The notes: a model not told the origin generated them from the letters alone. 6,541 nt of DNA from an uncultured Ruminococcus sp. (GCA_937901485.1 CALGTT010000234.1:1-6541), one strand, 5' to 3'. Counted from the first letter of the stretch, positions 1 to 5,535 are shown. Numbers and translations are program-made.

Positions 1-2
1 CA

Positions 3-1754
3 GCTGTCTCAGAAGATACGGAAGAAGCTGCGGAGGAAATGCCCGAAGAACCTCAGCAGGAAGTAATGCCCGTGGTCGAGGAGATCCCTGCGGCAGAACC
101 GGAGGTCGAGGAAGAACCGGAGATCGAAGCGATCTCCGAAATTGCGGAAGAACCGGAACAGAGCCCCGCACCTGCTCCCCGTACCGCATCACGCCTGCGG
201 CATCTGAGTGAAGTGGACGAACCCAAGGAAAAGGGCTTGTTCGGACGGTTTGGCAGTAAAAAAAAACAAAGCCTGACAAGCGCGTCTGAAGCGACCTCCA
301 AACGCCGCCAGCGTGCCGCACAGGCTCAGGAAAAAGAAGAGTTATCGGCATTTTTTGAAGAACCGAAAGCCCCCGTGCAAGCTGCACCCGAAGCTCCCAA
401 AGCGCAGAAATGGGAACGCTCCGCAGTGCGGGAGATGCCGGAGGAATCCCGCAGATGGGACAAAAAGCAAAAGCCCGATCTGCCCGAAGAAGCTGATGCA
501 CAGAAGCCGCAAAGCATCGCGGAAACTTCTGAGCCGAAATCCGAACCGAAGCGCGAAACGCCAGTGATTCAGCCGAAGCCCGAACCGAAGCGCGAAACGC
601 CTCTGATTCAGCCGAAGCCCGAACCAAAGCGCGAAACGCCTGTGATTCAGCCGAAGCCCGAACCGAAACGCGAAATGCCAGTGATTCAGCCGAAGCCCGA
701 ACCGAAGCGTGAAACGCCAGTGATTCAGCCGAAGACCGAACCGAAGCACGAAATGCCAGTGATTCAGCCGAAGCCCGAACCGAAGCGTGAAACGCCTGTG
801 ATTCAGCCGAAACCCGAACCGAAGCGTGAAACGCCCGTGATTCAGCCGAAGCCTGAACCAAAGCGCGAAATGCCCGTAACGCAGGAAAAGCCCGAACCGA
901 AGCCGGAAAGCATTGATGTTCAGGTGGAAGACAAGGCGGATGCATCCATTCATGTCGCACTGCCGGAGGATCAGCGGAAAAAAGGCTTTGCGGCAGCGAT
1001 CCGTGCGGCACTTGACGAAAATGTGCAGGAGCTTGCGGACGAAAAGGCAGAGCCTGTTCCGGAACAGAGCGAAATCGACGTAGCTCTGGGGAAATCCAAA
1101 TACTTCCGCCGCCGCACCTATTTCATGGCAGGCATTATCTGTTCTGTGTTCGCCCTTGTGGGCATTGCGTGCTGTGTGATGCAGGCTGTGAAGCTCATAC
1201 ATGGATTTACCGGAAGTTCCGCACTGAAAACGGAGCTGACGGATGTGCTGTATCCGATCGCCGTTGTCGATCTGCCCGATTTTGAGCAGCCTTCGGACGC
1301 TGCACCGGATACGCTGATGTCGGCGGCGATGATCGACCTGCTGATGTACGGCGACCTGTCCGGCTATCCCAAGAGCTTTGATATGTATACCATCCCTGCG
1401 GAAGATGTACTGTCACGCGCGGAGAAAATGTTCGGCATGAAGCCGGAAAATGCCTGCGTGACGCTCTATTCCGCCGGCGAAATGTTCTATTATGACGAAA
1501 CCTCCGGCTGCTACAACGTGCCGGCATCCCCCATGATCTTCTCCTATGCGCCGGATATTGCAGAGATCCGCCGTGCGGATGATGTCTACACGATCACTGT
1601 CAGCTACCGCGGTGATACTGCCCAGTGGCAGCAGCGATCGGAGAATTTTGACACACTTGAGGAAAAGACGATGGAGATCACGGTGCAGCAGAATGGTGAG
1701 CACTATCAGATCGTGCGCATCCGAAACATTTCGGAGCACGCGGAGGGTGTATAA
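3..1754 (+). CDS. Repeat-bearing single-pass membrane protein, 5'-partial, function unknown
   Basis: The frame is open from the left edge. The first Met codon (39) is probably internal: the 12 codons before it encode the same Glu/Ala-rich sequence, and the GGAGG at 32-36 lies only 2 bases from it. Numbering from that Met, residues 1-55 are very acidic (Glu/Pro/Ala), then a basic patch follows (GRFGSKKKQ, about 69-77). Residues 169-285 are nine 13-residue repeats, and more charged, probably disordered sequence runs to about 350. An RRR stretch then precedes one hydrophobic segment (about 359-383). By the positive-inside rule the first 355 residues are cytoplasmic and the last ~185, a compact mixed-composition domain, lie outside. 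I do not recognise that domain. No signal peptide, LPxTG motif or catalytic motif is visible. The architecture would suit an envelope-anchored scaffold or sensor, but that is inference. The stop is 9 bases before tyrA, so the two are probably cotranscribed. Confidence 0.8.
   Translation, partial: AVSEDTEEAAEEMPEEPQQEVMPVVEEIPAAEPEVEEEPEIEAISEIAEEPEQSPAPAPRTASRLRHLSEVDEPKEKGLFGRFGSKKKQSLTSASEATSKRRQRAAQAQEKEELSAFFEEPKAPVQAAPEAPKAQKWERSAVREMPEESRRWDKKQKPDLPEEADAQKPQSIAETSEPKSEPKRETPVIQPKPEPKRETPLIQPKPEPKRETPVIQPKPEPKREMPVIQPKPEPKRETPVIQPKTEPKHEMPVIQPKPEPKRETPVIQPKPEPKRETPVIQPKPEPKREMPVTQEKPEPKPESIDVQVEDKADASIHVALPEDQRKKGFAAAIRAALDENVQELADEKAEPVPEQSEIDVALGKSKYFRRRTYFMAGIICSVFALVGIACCVMQAVKLIHGFTGSSALKTELTDVLYPIAVVDLPDFEQPSDAAPDTLMSAAMIDLLMYGDLSGYPKSFDMYTIPAEDVLSRAEKMFGMKPENACVTLYSAGEMFYYDETSGCYNVPASPMIFSYAPDIAEIRRADDVYTITVSYRGDTAQWQQRSENFDTLEEKTMEITVQQNGEHYQIVRIRNISEHAEGV
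543..893 (+). repeat. Nine tandem 39-bp (13-codon) repeats
   Basis: Units start at 543, 582, 621, 660, 699, 738, 777, 816 and 855, all exactly 39 bases, and a decayed tenth begins at 894. Each encodes a variant of EPKRETPVIQPKP: position 6 is Thr or Met, position 8 is Val or Leu, one unit has His for Arg, and the last reads EPKREMPVTQEKP. Nucleotide identity is high, with mostly synonymous or single-residue differences, which points to expansion by recombination or slippage. Because the unit is a multiple of three, copy-number change would alter protein length without a frameshift. The units contain alternating Lys-Pro and Glu-Pro, typical of stiff, extended linkers. Confidence 0.95.
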
Positions 1755-1759
1755 GGAGG
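1753..1759 (+). promoter_or_regulatory. Ribosome binding site of tyrA
   Basis: AAGGAGG overlaps the stop codon of the upstream gene. Two adjacent ATG codons follow, at 1764 (4 bases away) and 1767 (7 bases away). The second has the better spacing, so the real protein may lack the first Met. A third ATG at 1760 is out of frame. Confidence 0.8.
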
Positions 1760-1763
1760 ATGA

Positions 1764-2813
1764 ATGATGAAGATTCTGGTTGTCGGACTCGGTCTGATCG
1801 GCGGTTCGATCTGCAAGGCACTGCATAGCTTTACAGAGCACAGCGTTTATGGCTGTGATAAAAATGCCGCAGTTCTGGAGCAGGCACTGCACCAGCGTGT
1901 CATTGACGGCGTAGTGACGGAGGATTGCAGCGGCTTTGATCTGATCGTAGTGGCACTCTATCCGGAGATCGTCCGCAAATGGGTGATGGCACATGTGCAG
2001 ACCATGACTGCCGGAACGATCGTGATGGATGTGGCAGGTGTTAAGGGCGAAATCCCCGAAATACTGGGAAAACTCTGCGCACAGCACGGCGTGCACTTCC
2101 TCGGCACACACCCGATGGCAGGCAAGGAGCGGTTCGGTTTTGAGGCATCGGATGAAAATCTCTTTCAGGGCGCGAATTTCATCCTCACACCGCTGCCGGA
2201 AACTCCGAAGGCTGTTGTGGCACAGGTGAAGAATTTCGCCCATCAGATCGGATTCCGCCGGTTCGTCATCACCACGCCGGAGATGCATGACCGCATGATC
2301 GCGTATACCTCACAGCTTGCGCACATCGTGTCAAGTGCCTATGTGAAAAGTCCCGTGATCGAGCTGGAAAGCGGATTTTCCGGCGGCAGTTTTCACGACA
2401 TGACGCGTATTGCGACCATGAACGAGGATATGTGGACGATGCTTTTTCTTGAAAACCGTGAGAGTCTGCTCGGTGAGCTGGATGTCCTGCTTGCCAATTT
2501 GCAGGAATACCGTGCGGCTCTGGCGGATGCGGATGAAGACGCACTGCGTTCTCTGATCGCCGACGGCAGAACGCGCAAGGAGGAGAATCTCCGCAGACGC
2601 AGAAACGCGCCGTCCGTGATCGACCTGACACAGGGGGCGGCGCATTCTGAAAACATGTGGGTAAGATGCATCGGACACGCCAGCTTTCTGCAGCTCACAA
2701 ACGGACAGCGTTACAAGGTGCTTTCCGTAGAAAAAGGCTGGTTCCGCATCGTGGACGACAGCGGCGAGGACTATTTGTATCCGCCGGAATTGTTTGAGGT
2801 GGAGAAAGAATGA
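1764..2813 (+). CDS. tyrA: Prephenate dehydrogenase with extra C-terminal module
   Basis: The product oxidatively decarboxylates prephenate to 4-hydroxyphenylpyruvate in tyrosine synthesis, in the cytosol. The N-terminal Rossmann fold has GLGLIGGS (8-15). Asp32 after the second strand suggests NAD rather than NADP. Family signatures are HPMAG (116-120), the SQLAH helix motif with His187 (family SHLPH, here with Gln at the first His), and GGSFHDMTRIA with Arg215, matching the substrate-binding arginine region. The catalytic part ends near residue 282. The remaining ~67 residues are not an ACT domain: residues 298-345 form a small module with GWFRIVDDSGEDYLYPP. The enzyme therefore lacks the usual C-terminal tyrosine-sensing domain. 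It follows the upstream membrane-protein gene by 9 bases and the start at 1767 is equally possible. The dehydrogenase call is secure; the role of the module is unknown. Confidence 0.93.
   Translation: MMKILVVGLGLIGGSICKALHSFTEHSVYGCDKNAAVLEQALHQRVIDGVVTEDCSGFDLIVVALYPEIVRKWVMAHVQTMTAGTIVMDVAGVKGEIPEILGKLCAQHGVHFLGTHPMAGKERFGFEASDENLFQGANFILTPLPETPKAVVAQVKNFAHQIGFRRFVITTPEMHDRMIAYTSQLAHIVSSAYVKSPVIELESGFSGGSFHDMTRIATMNEDMWTMLFLENRESLLGELDVLLANLQEYRAALADADEDALRSLIADGRTRKEENLRRRRNAPSVIDLTQGAAHSENMWVRCIGHASFLQLTNGQRYKVLSVEKGWFRIVDDSGEDYLYPPELFEVEKE
2655..2810 (+). other. SH3-like C-terminal module fused to TyrA
   Basis: Codons 298-349 of tyrA encode a compact unit: LTNGQRYKVL, then GWFRIVDDSGEDYLYPPELF. 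The pattern of short strands around Gly-Trp-Phe and Asp-Asp-Ser-Gly resembles a small SH3-like barrel. From memory, very similar stand-alone proteins of 45-55 residues occur in Lachnospiraceae and Ruminococcaceae. The module begins at an in-frame ATG (2655), consistent with fusion of a former separate gene, but no well-placed ribosome binding site precedes that ATG. Confidence 0.55.
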
Positions 2814-2876
2814 CCTTTGCCTCCATACCGTTGATACGCTGTATTTGAAAAACAGGGGACATTAGTTTAAAAGCAG

Positions 2877-3026
2877 GCTTGCAGATATTCTCCACGTTTT
2901 CCCTTTCGCAAGCAGAAACGGGGTTCAAGGGGCGGCAGCCCCTTAAAAAAAGCGGGATTCGGGGGTGCAACCCCCGCTGATTCCTCCCCCGCTTGCGGGG
3001 GAGGGGGCGGATTTTGCAAAAGCCGC
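2877..3026. repeat. Palindromic intergenic repeat cluster (REP-like)
   Basis: Several GC-rich hairpins stand in a row. AAGGGGC/GCCCCTT is at 2927-2944 (loop GGCA). CGGGGGT/ACCCCCG is at 2960-2976. CCTCCCCCGC/GCGGGGGAGG is at 2983-3004 (loop TT). An imperfect one, GGCGG...CCGCC around TTTTGCAAAA, is at about 3006-3025. A weaker outer pair, GCTTGC/GCAAGC, lies at 2877-2882 and 2908-2913. None is directly followed by a T-run on either strand, so these are not canonical intrinsic terminators, though they may stop or protect the tyrA transcript. From memory, phrases such as GGGGCGGCAGCCCC recur between genes of Ruminococcaceae and give spurious ORFs. The cluster is therefore probably one copy of a dispersed element. 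Confidence 0.6.
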
Positions 3027-3068
3027 CGCATTGTCTGCGAAAAAATTAAGAAAATTTGAAAAAAACAC

Positions 3069-3097
3069 TTGACAAACAATTGAAAGTATGCTATACT
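3069..3097 (+). promoter_or_regulatory. SigA-type promoter of rplJ-rplL
   Basis: A perfect -35 TTGACA (3069-3074) is followed after 17 bases by TATACT (3092-3097), with a TGC extension just upstream of the -10. An A-rich stretch lies upstream of the -35 and could act as an UP element. Transcription should start near 3104, just before the L10 leader. This is one of the strongest promoter matches possible, as expected for ribosomal protein genes. Confidence 0.92.
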
Positions 3098-3105
3098 AAT
3101 AAAGT

Positions 3106-3195
3106 CGTATTCTAAAGACAGTTGGTGGCGCAAGCCGTAAATCCAACCGAGGAGTGCAAGCGGTAATGATTACCCCCTCTCTTTGTGTTCTTTAG
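3106..3195 (+). ncRNA. Ribosomal protein L10 leader
   Basis: The sequence carries the hallmarks of the L10 leader: an AAGACAG strand, a hairpin GTTGG/CCAAC (3121-3125 with 3143-3147) holding GGC-GCAA-GCC with an asymmetric internal loop, then CCGAGGAG. A second hairpin GGTAA/TTACC lies at 3162-3174. The base is closed by CTAAAGA (3112-3118) with TCTTTAG (3189-3195). In the family, the L10(L12)4 complex binds this RNA as it does its 23S rRNA site and represses its own operon. The position between promoter and rplJ fits exactly. The edges are approximate. Confidence 0.85.
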
Positions 3196-3214
3196 GACAT
3201 GAAGGGAGTTTTTT
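3177..3214 (+). terminator. Intrinsic attenuator in the rplJ leader
   Basis: A 14-base-pair stem (3177-3190 with 3195-3208, including four G-U pairs, loop TTTA) is followed by six T residues (3209-3214). It lies 57 bases before rplJ, so it would end transcription before the genes. Its left arm and loop contain the bases that close the L10 leader (3189-3195), so the two structures exclude each other. This indicates control by transcription attenuation. Confidence 0.88.
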
Positions 3215-3256
3215 GTATTCCCGATACGATGTACAGCGAAAGCTGATATTTCAATC

Positions 3257-3264
3257 GGAGGTGA
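3257..3264 (+). promoter_or_regulatory. Ribosome binding site of rplJ
   Basis: GGAGGTGA precedes the ATG at 3271, with 9 bases between GGAGG and the start. An in-frame ATG-TAA pair (3265-3270) sits between them, but its ATG is only 3 bases from GGAGG, so 3271 is the start of L10. Confidence 0.88.
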
Positions 3265-3270
3265 ATGTAA

Positions 3271-3774
3271 ATGCCGAGTGCAAAGGTTCTGGAATCCAAG
3301 AAGGCAAGAGTTGAAGAGCTGACCGAACTGCTGAAGAACAGCGTATCCTGCGTTCTCGTTGACTACAAGGGTATCACAGTTGCAGACGATACAAAGCTGC
3401 GTCGTGAGCTGCGTGAAGCAAATGTCAGCTACTTCGTTGAGAAGAACTCTATGCTGAAGTTTGCGTTCCACAACATCGGTATGGAATGCTTTGATGATGT
3501 ACTGAACGGTACAACAGCAATCGCAATTTCCAACGATGACCAGACAGCACCTGCAAGAATTCTGGGTGAATTCGCTGAAAAGAACGAAAACTTCGTTCTG
3601 AAGGCAGGCTGCGTTGAGGGCGAGTACTTTGATGCTGATAAGATCAAGGCTCTGTCCAAGATTCCGTCCAGAGATGTTCTGCTCGCACAGCTCGTTGGTT
3701 CCCTGCAGGGTCCGATTCAGAAGCTGGCTGCGCTGCTGCAGGCAGTTGTGGACAAGGATGGCGAGGCTGCATAA
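3271..3774 (+). CDS. rplJ: 50S ribosomal protein L10
   Basis: L10 anchors the L7/L12 stalk to 23S rRNA near the GTPase centre of the large subunit. The 167-residue length is normal for bacterial L10. Family features are the N-terminal KVLESKKARVEEL helix, DYKGITV (31-37), and LRRELREANVSYFVEKNS (43-60). The C-terminal helix (about 136-160, LLAQLVGSLQGPIQKLAAL) binds L12 dimers. The protein probably represses its own operon by binding the leader at 3106-3195. Its codon choice (GTT, AAC, TTC, GCA, few GCG or GCC codons) differs from flanking genes, as expected for a highly expressed gene. The usual upstream partners rplK-rplA are absent; tyrA lies there instead. Confidence 0.98.
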   Translation: MPSAKVLESKKARVEELTELLKNSVSCVLVDYKGITVADDTKLRRELREANVSYFVEKNSMLKFAFHNIGMECFDDVLNGTTAIAISNDDQTAPARILGEFAEKNENFVLKAGCVEGEYFDADKIKALSKIPSRDVLLAQLVGSLQGPIQKLAALLQAVVDKDGEAA

Positions 3775-3779
3775 GTTCT

Positions 3780-3834
3780 TTGAAACTTGCAGCGTGAGCA
3801 TCCAAAACATGTTTCAATGGCAGTATGTTCTGCC
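3780..3834 (+). other. Stem-loops in the rplJ-rplL spacer
   Basis: The 114-base spacer holds TTGAAAC/GTTTCAA (3780-3786 with 3811-3817) and GGCAG/CTGCC (3819-3823 with 3830-3834). No T-run follows, so these are not terminators. They could be processing or stability elements that help give more L12 than L10, but this is inference from position only. Confidence 0.4.
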
Positions 3835-3871
3835 CGCAGTGCATGGGCGTTACGCATGACAAAATTTAATT

Positions 3872-3879
3872 AAAAGGAG
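3872..3879 (+). promoter_or_regulatory. Ribosome binding site of rplL
   Basis: AAAAGGAG lies 9 bases before the rplL ATG in an AT-rich, probably unstructured stretch. This suits the high translation rate needed to make several L12 copies per ribosome. Confidence 0.85.
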
Positions 3880-3888
3880 TTAATTATC

Positions 3889-4260
3889 ATGGCATCTGAG
3901 AAGACAATGAAGTTTATTGAAGATATCAAGGCTCTCACAGTTCTGGAACTGGCTGAACTGGTTGAGGCTATTCAGGAAGAATTCGGCGTAACTGCAGCAG
4001 TAGCAGCAGCACCGGCAGCAGGCGGCGCAGCAGCAGCAGCTGAGGAGAAGACTGAGTTCGACGTAGTAATGACATCCTTCGGTGATAAGAAGATGGGCGT
4101 TATCAAGGCTGTTAAGGACGTTCTCGGTCTGGGCCTGAAGGAAGCTAAGGAAGCTGTAGAAGGCGTTCCGAAGACTCTGAAGGAAGGCGTTGCTAAGGCA
4201 GAGGCTGAAGAGCTGAAGGCTAAGCTGGAAGAAGCTGGCGCAACAATCGAGCTGAAGTAA
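3889..4260 (+). CDS. rplL: 50S ribosomal protein L7/L12
   Basis: L7/L12 is the multicopy stalk protein that recruits and stimulates translation GTPases. At 123 residues it is of normal length. An N-terminal dimerisation helix pair (about 5-34, ALTVLELAELVEAIQEEF) is followed by an Ala/Gly/Pro hinge (35-52) and a C-terminal globular domain (55-123). That domain includes KKMGVIKAVKDVLGLGLKEA and EAVEGVP, the conserved factor-binding helices. It is cotranscribed with rplJ. A strong terminator follows directly, so rpoB, the usual next gene in bacteria, is not downstream here; a convergent gene is. Codon use is like rplJ. Confidence 0.98.
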   Translation: MASEKTMKFIEDIKALTVLELAELVEAIQEEFGVTAAVAAAPAAGGAAAAAEEKTEFDVVMTSFGDKKMGVIKAVKDVLGLGLKEAKEAVEGVPKTLKEGVAKAEAEELKAKLEEAGATIELK

Positions 4261-4277
4261 GTTTTTACTTACCTTGT

Positions 4278-4308
4278 AAAGGCGGAGGGGCAACCCTCCG
4301 CCTTTTTT
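4278..4308 (+). terminator. Intrinsic terminator after rplL
   Basis: GGCGGAGGG (4281-4289), loop GCAA, CCCTCCGCC (4294-4302), then six T residues (4303-4308), with three A residues before the stem. It ends the rplJ-rplL transcript 18 bases after the stop codon. On the minus strand the same stem is followed only by TTTAC, so it may weakly stop the convergent operon as well. The minus-strand stop codon (4307-4309) overlaps the T-run. Confidence 0.95.
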
Positions 4309-4576
4309 ATGTCAGAAAGATCTCCGCAAGATACAGCATGACCACCCCCGGAATGCCAAGGAACACCGACACTGCAAGATTGAACCAGCAGAGCGTCGGC
4401 GCAAAGCCAATGACATCACCAAAGCGGTTGAGCAGGATGAGTGACGCAAGCCCGCTCGTGCCGCCGAGCAGAAAGGTGCGGACGCGCCGTCTGCGTCTGC
4501 GGAGATAGAACAGCAGCAGGATGAGTGCGGCACCGGCGTAAAATAACAAATGACTGTTTTGTGTGATCCATTCCAT
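4307..4576 (-). CDS. BofA-like small membrane protein
   Basis: The 89-residue product has a hydrophobic segment at 9-25, a cytoplasmic basic stretch (RRRRRRVR, 26-33), and further hydrophobic segments at about 34-50 and 60-86. The C-terminal part, with GFAPTLCWFNL and FLGIPGVVMLYL (GIPG at 74-77), matches the pattern of the BofA family. In Bacillus subtilis, BofA holds the SpoIVFB protease inactive in the outer forespore membrane and so delays pro-sigmaK processing. The length matches the family. Family members also occur in clostridia outside a known sigmaK checkpoint, so that exact role is not proven here. The start is set by AAGGAG 7 bases upstream. It is the last gene of the minus-strand cluster, 17 bases after the preceding stop. 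Confidence 0.72.
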   Translation of the reverse strand: MEWITQNSHLLFYAGAALILLLFYLRRRRRRVRTFLLGGTSGLASLILLNRFGDVIGFAPTLCWFNLAVSVFLGIPGVVMLYLAEIFLT

Positions 4577-4593
4577 AGATTTTCTCCTTAGCG

Positions 4594-4890
4594 TTATAAC
4601 AGGATATACGCGATCGCCAGCAGCAGTCTGGCATCTGCACCATCCTTGTATAATATGTACAGCAGTCCCAGCAGTGCCATCCGTTCGCTGTCCCAGCCAT
4701 GCAAAAGCCCCTGTAATTCCTGCGGCAGTGCAGAACCGGCAGACGGGGACGGCGGCTCTGTGATCTGGGGCGGCGGTTCGGGCTTGGACGGCGGTGCAGG
4801 ATGCATTCCGGCACGCCGCTGCATCTCCCGTGAACGCCGTATGGCATCCTGCCGCATCGCATTGAAATTCTGCTGGGGATAGTGTGGCAT
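4594..4890 (-). CDS. Conserved hypothetical small protein, hydrophobic C-terminus
   Basis: I do not recognise a named family. The 98-residue product has a basic, Arg/Gln-rich N-terminus (about 1-28), a proline-rich linker (about 31-56, PAPPSKPEPPPQ), and a conserved-looking end. That end is WDSERMALLGLLYILYKDGAD followed by a second hydrophobic stretch. The two short hydrophobic stretches (71-81 and 88-98) flank a KDGAD turn, so this may be a membrane-associated hairpin. From memory, similar endings of the form LLLLYLL-DGAD-LLLALLYLLL are found in short clostridial proteins of unknown role. The ATG lies 13 bases after the preceding stop, with only a weak binding site (GGCGGTGG), so coupled translation is likely. 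Confidence 0.75.
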   Translation of the reverse strand: MPHYPQQNFNAMRQDAIRRSREMQRRAGMHPAPPSKPEPPPQITEPPSPSAGSALPQELQGLLHGWDSERMALLGLLYILYKDGADARLLLAIAYILL

Positions 4891-4903
4891 GTTTCCACCG
4901 CCT

Positions 4904-5272
4904 TTACAAGAAATTTTGCAGCATTCCGCTTTCCTTGAGCGTCTTCCAGACCGTCATCAGCCGCAGGAGTCTGACCGCCCTGTCCACCTTTTCACGCCGT
5001 TCCGACCGCAGATGGGGACGCAGTGCCAGAAGCAGCGCGGTATTCTCGTCCTGCTTCTGGCTGTTCTGCCACAGCTCACCGAGCTTCATCAGCAGCATCG
5101 GATCAAAGGGCAGTCCGCCGCCGTTGTCAGCAGTTTCGCAGGGTGCGTCCTCCGCAGGCGGCGCAGATGCCCCGTCCGTTTCTGTACGGAGCATCTGTGC
5201 AAGCTCGGAAAGCTGTTTCATGCTTTCCGGATCGGAGAGCAGCTCCTGCATTTTTCCGAACATATCCTCCAT
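4904..5272 (-). CDS. Conserved hypothetical protein with helical ends
   Basis: The 122-residue product has a helical N-terminal part (1-30, MEDMFGKMQELLSDPESMKQ), a Gly/Ala/Pro-rich acidic linker (33-56), and a helical C-terminal part (57-122). The latter contains ENTALLLALRPHLRSERREK and VDRAVRLLRLMTVWK. There is no signal peptide and no clear membrane span. The C-terminal pattern, LLLALRPHL then ERREKVDRAVRLLRL, resembles an uncharacterised protein recurring in clostridial genomes (from memory). Its ATG overlaps the stop of the upstream gene by one base (TAATG), so translation is probably coupled. The function is unknown. Confidence 0.8.
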   Translation of the reverse strand: MEDMFGKMQELLSDPESMKQLSELAQMLRTETDGASAPPAEDAPCETADNGGGLPFDPMLLMKLGELWQNSQKQDENTALLLALRPHLRSERREKVDRAVRLLRLMTVWKTLKESGMLQNFL

Positions 5273-5535
5273 TACTGTTTTCCGCCGGTCAGCTTTTCAT
5301 AGAGTGCCTTTGCCTGCGGTGCGCTCATGAGCTTTTCTACGATCTGCGGATTGCGGATCGCCTGCTGGAATTTCTGCGCATCCGCACCGTTCATGTTCCG
5401 CAGGGCGTTATCGAATTTGCCGGATTCCAGCTCCTGCCGCAGCTGTTCGGGCGGAATTCCCAGTTTTTTGCTGACTGCCTGAAGCAGTCCATTGAGATTC
5501 TGACCGCTGAATTGTGAATTTTTCGGTTCGTTCAT
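5272..5535 (-). CDS. Conserved hypothetical small helical protein
   Basis: This first gene of the minus-strand cluster encodes 87 residues, polar and probably all-helical. The sequence includes LLQAVSKKLGIPPEQLRQEL (17-36), GKFDNALRNMNGADAQKFQQ (39-58), and a C-terminal NPQIVEKLMSAPQAKALYEK segment. There is no signal peptide or membrane span. The frame extends upstream to a TTG at 5559, but AAAGGTG (5543-5549) lies 7 bases before the ATG at 5535 and inside that extension, so 5535 is the start. From memory, related proteins ending in 'MMSSPQAKALYEKL' patterns are common in Clostridia and have no assigned function. It overlaps the next gene at TAATG. Confidence 0.8.
   Translation of the reverse strand: MNEPKNSQFSGQNLNGLLQAVSKKLGIPPEQLRQELESGKFDNALRNMNGADAQKFQQAIRNPQIVEKLMSAPQAKALYEKLTGGKQ

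Noticed and set aside
543..893. CRISPR-like array
   Set aside because: The units are direct tandem repeats with no spacers and sit in frame inside a coding region.
342..1202. Long open frame on the minus strand (286 codons) across the 39-bp repeats
   Set aside because: It is the antisense shadow of the repeat gene: its His/Arg/Phe/Leu-rich periodic sequence is the complement of the repeat codons, and it lacks a binding site.
1413..2288. Long minus-strand open frame (291 codons) opposite the membrane-protein end and tyrA
   Set aside because: It spans two genes that have firm plus-strand support and has no family resemblance and no binding site.
2655..2813. Separate small gene starting inside tyrA
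   Set aside because: The frame is continuous with tyrA and no well-placed binding site precedes ATG 2655, so a fused module is the simpler reading.
2695..3133. Two short minus-strand frames in the gap after tyrA
   Set aside because: They are translations of the GC-rich palindromes (phrases like RGCRPLNPVSACER), a known type of false gene in Ruminococcaceae.
3112..3810. Minus-strand open frame (232 codons) opposite rplJ
   Set aside because: It runs antisense through the L10 leader and a certain ribosomal protein gene; a shadow due to biased codon use.
3809..3859. 16-codon plus-strand ORF in the rplJ-rplL spacer
   Set aside because: There is no ribosome binding site before its ATG and it overlaps the spacer stem-loops.
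4884..5517. Plus-strand frames opposite the minus-strand small genes
   Set aside because: They are Ser/Arg/Cys-rich shadows without binding sites, whereas the minus-strand genes have overlapping stop-start junctions and sensible composition.
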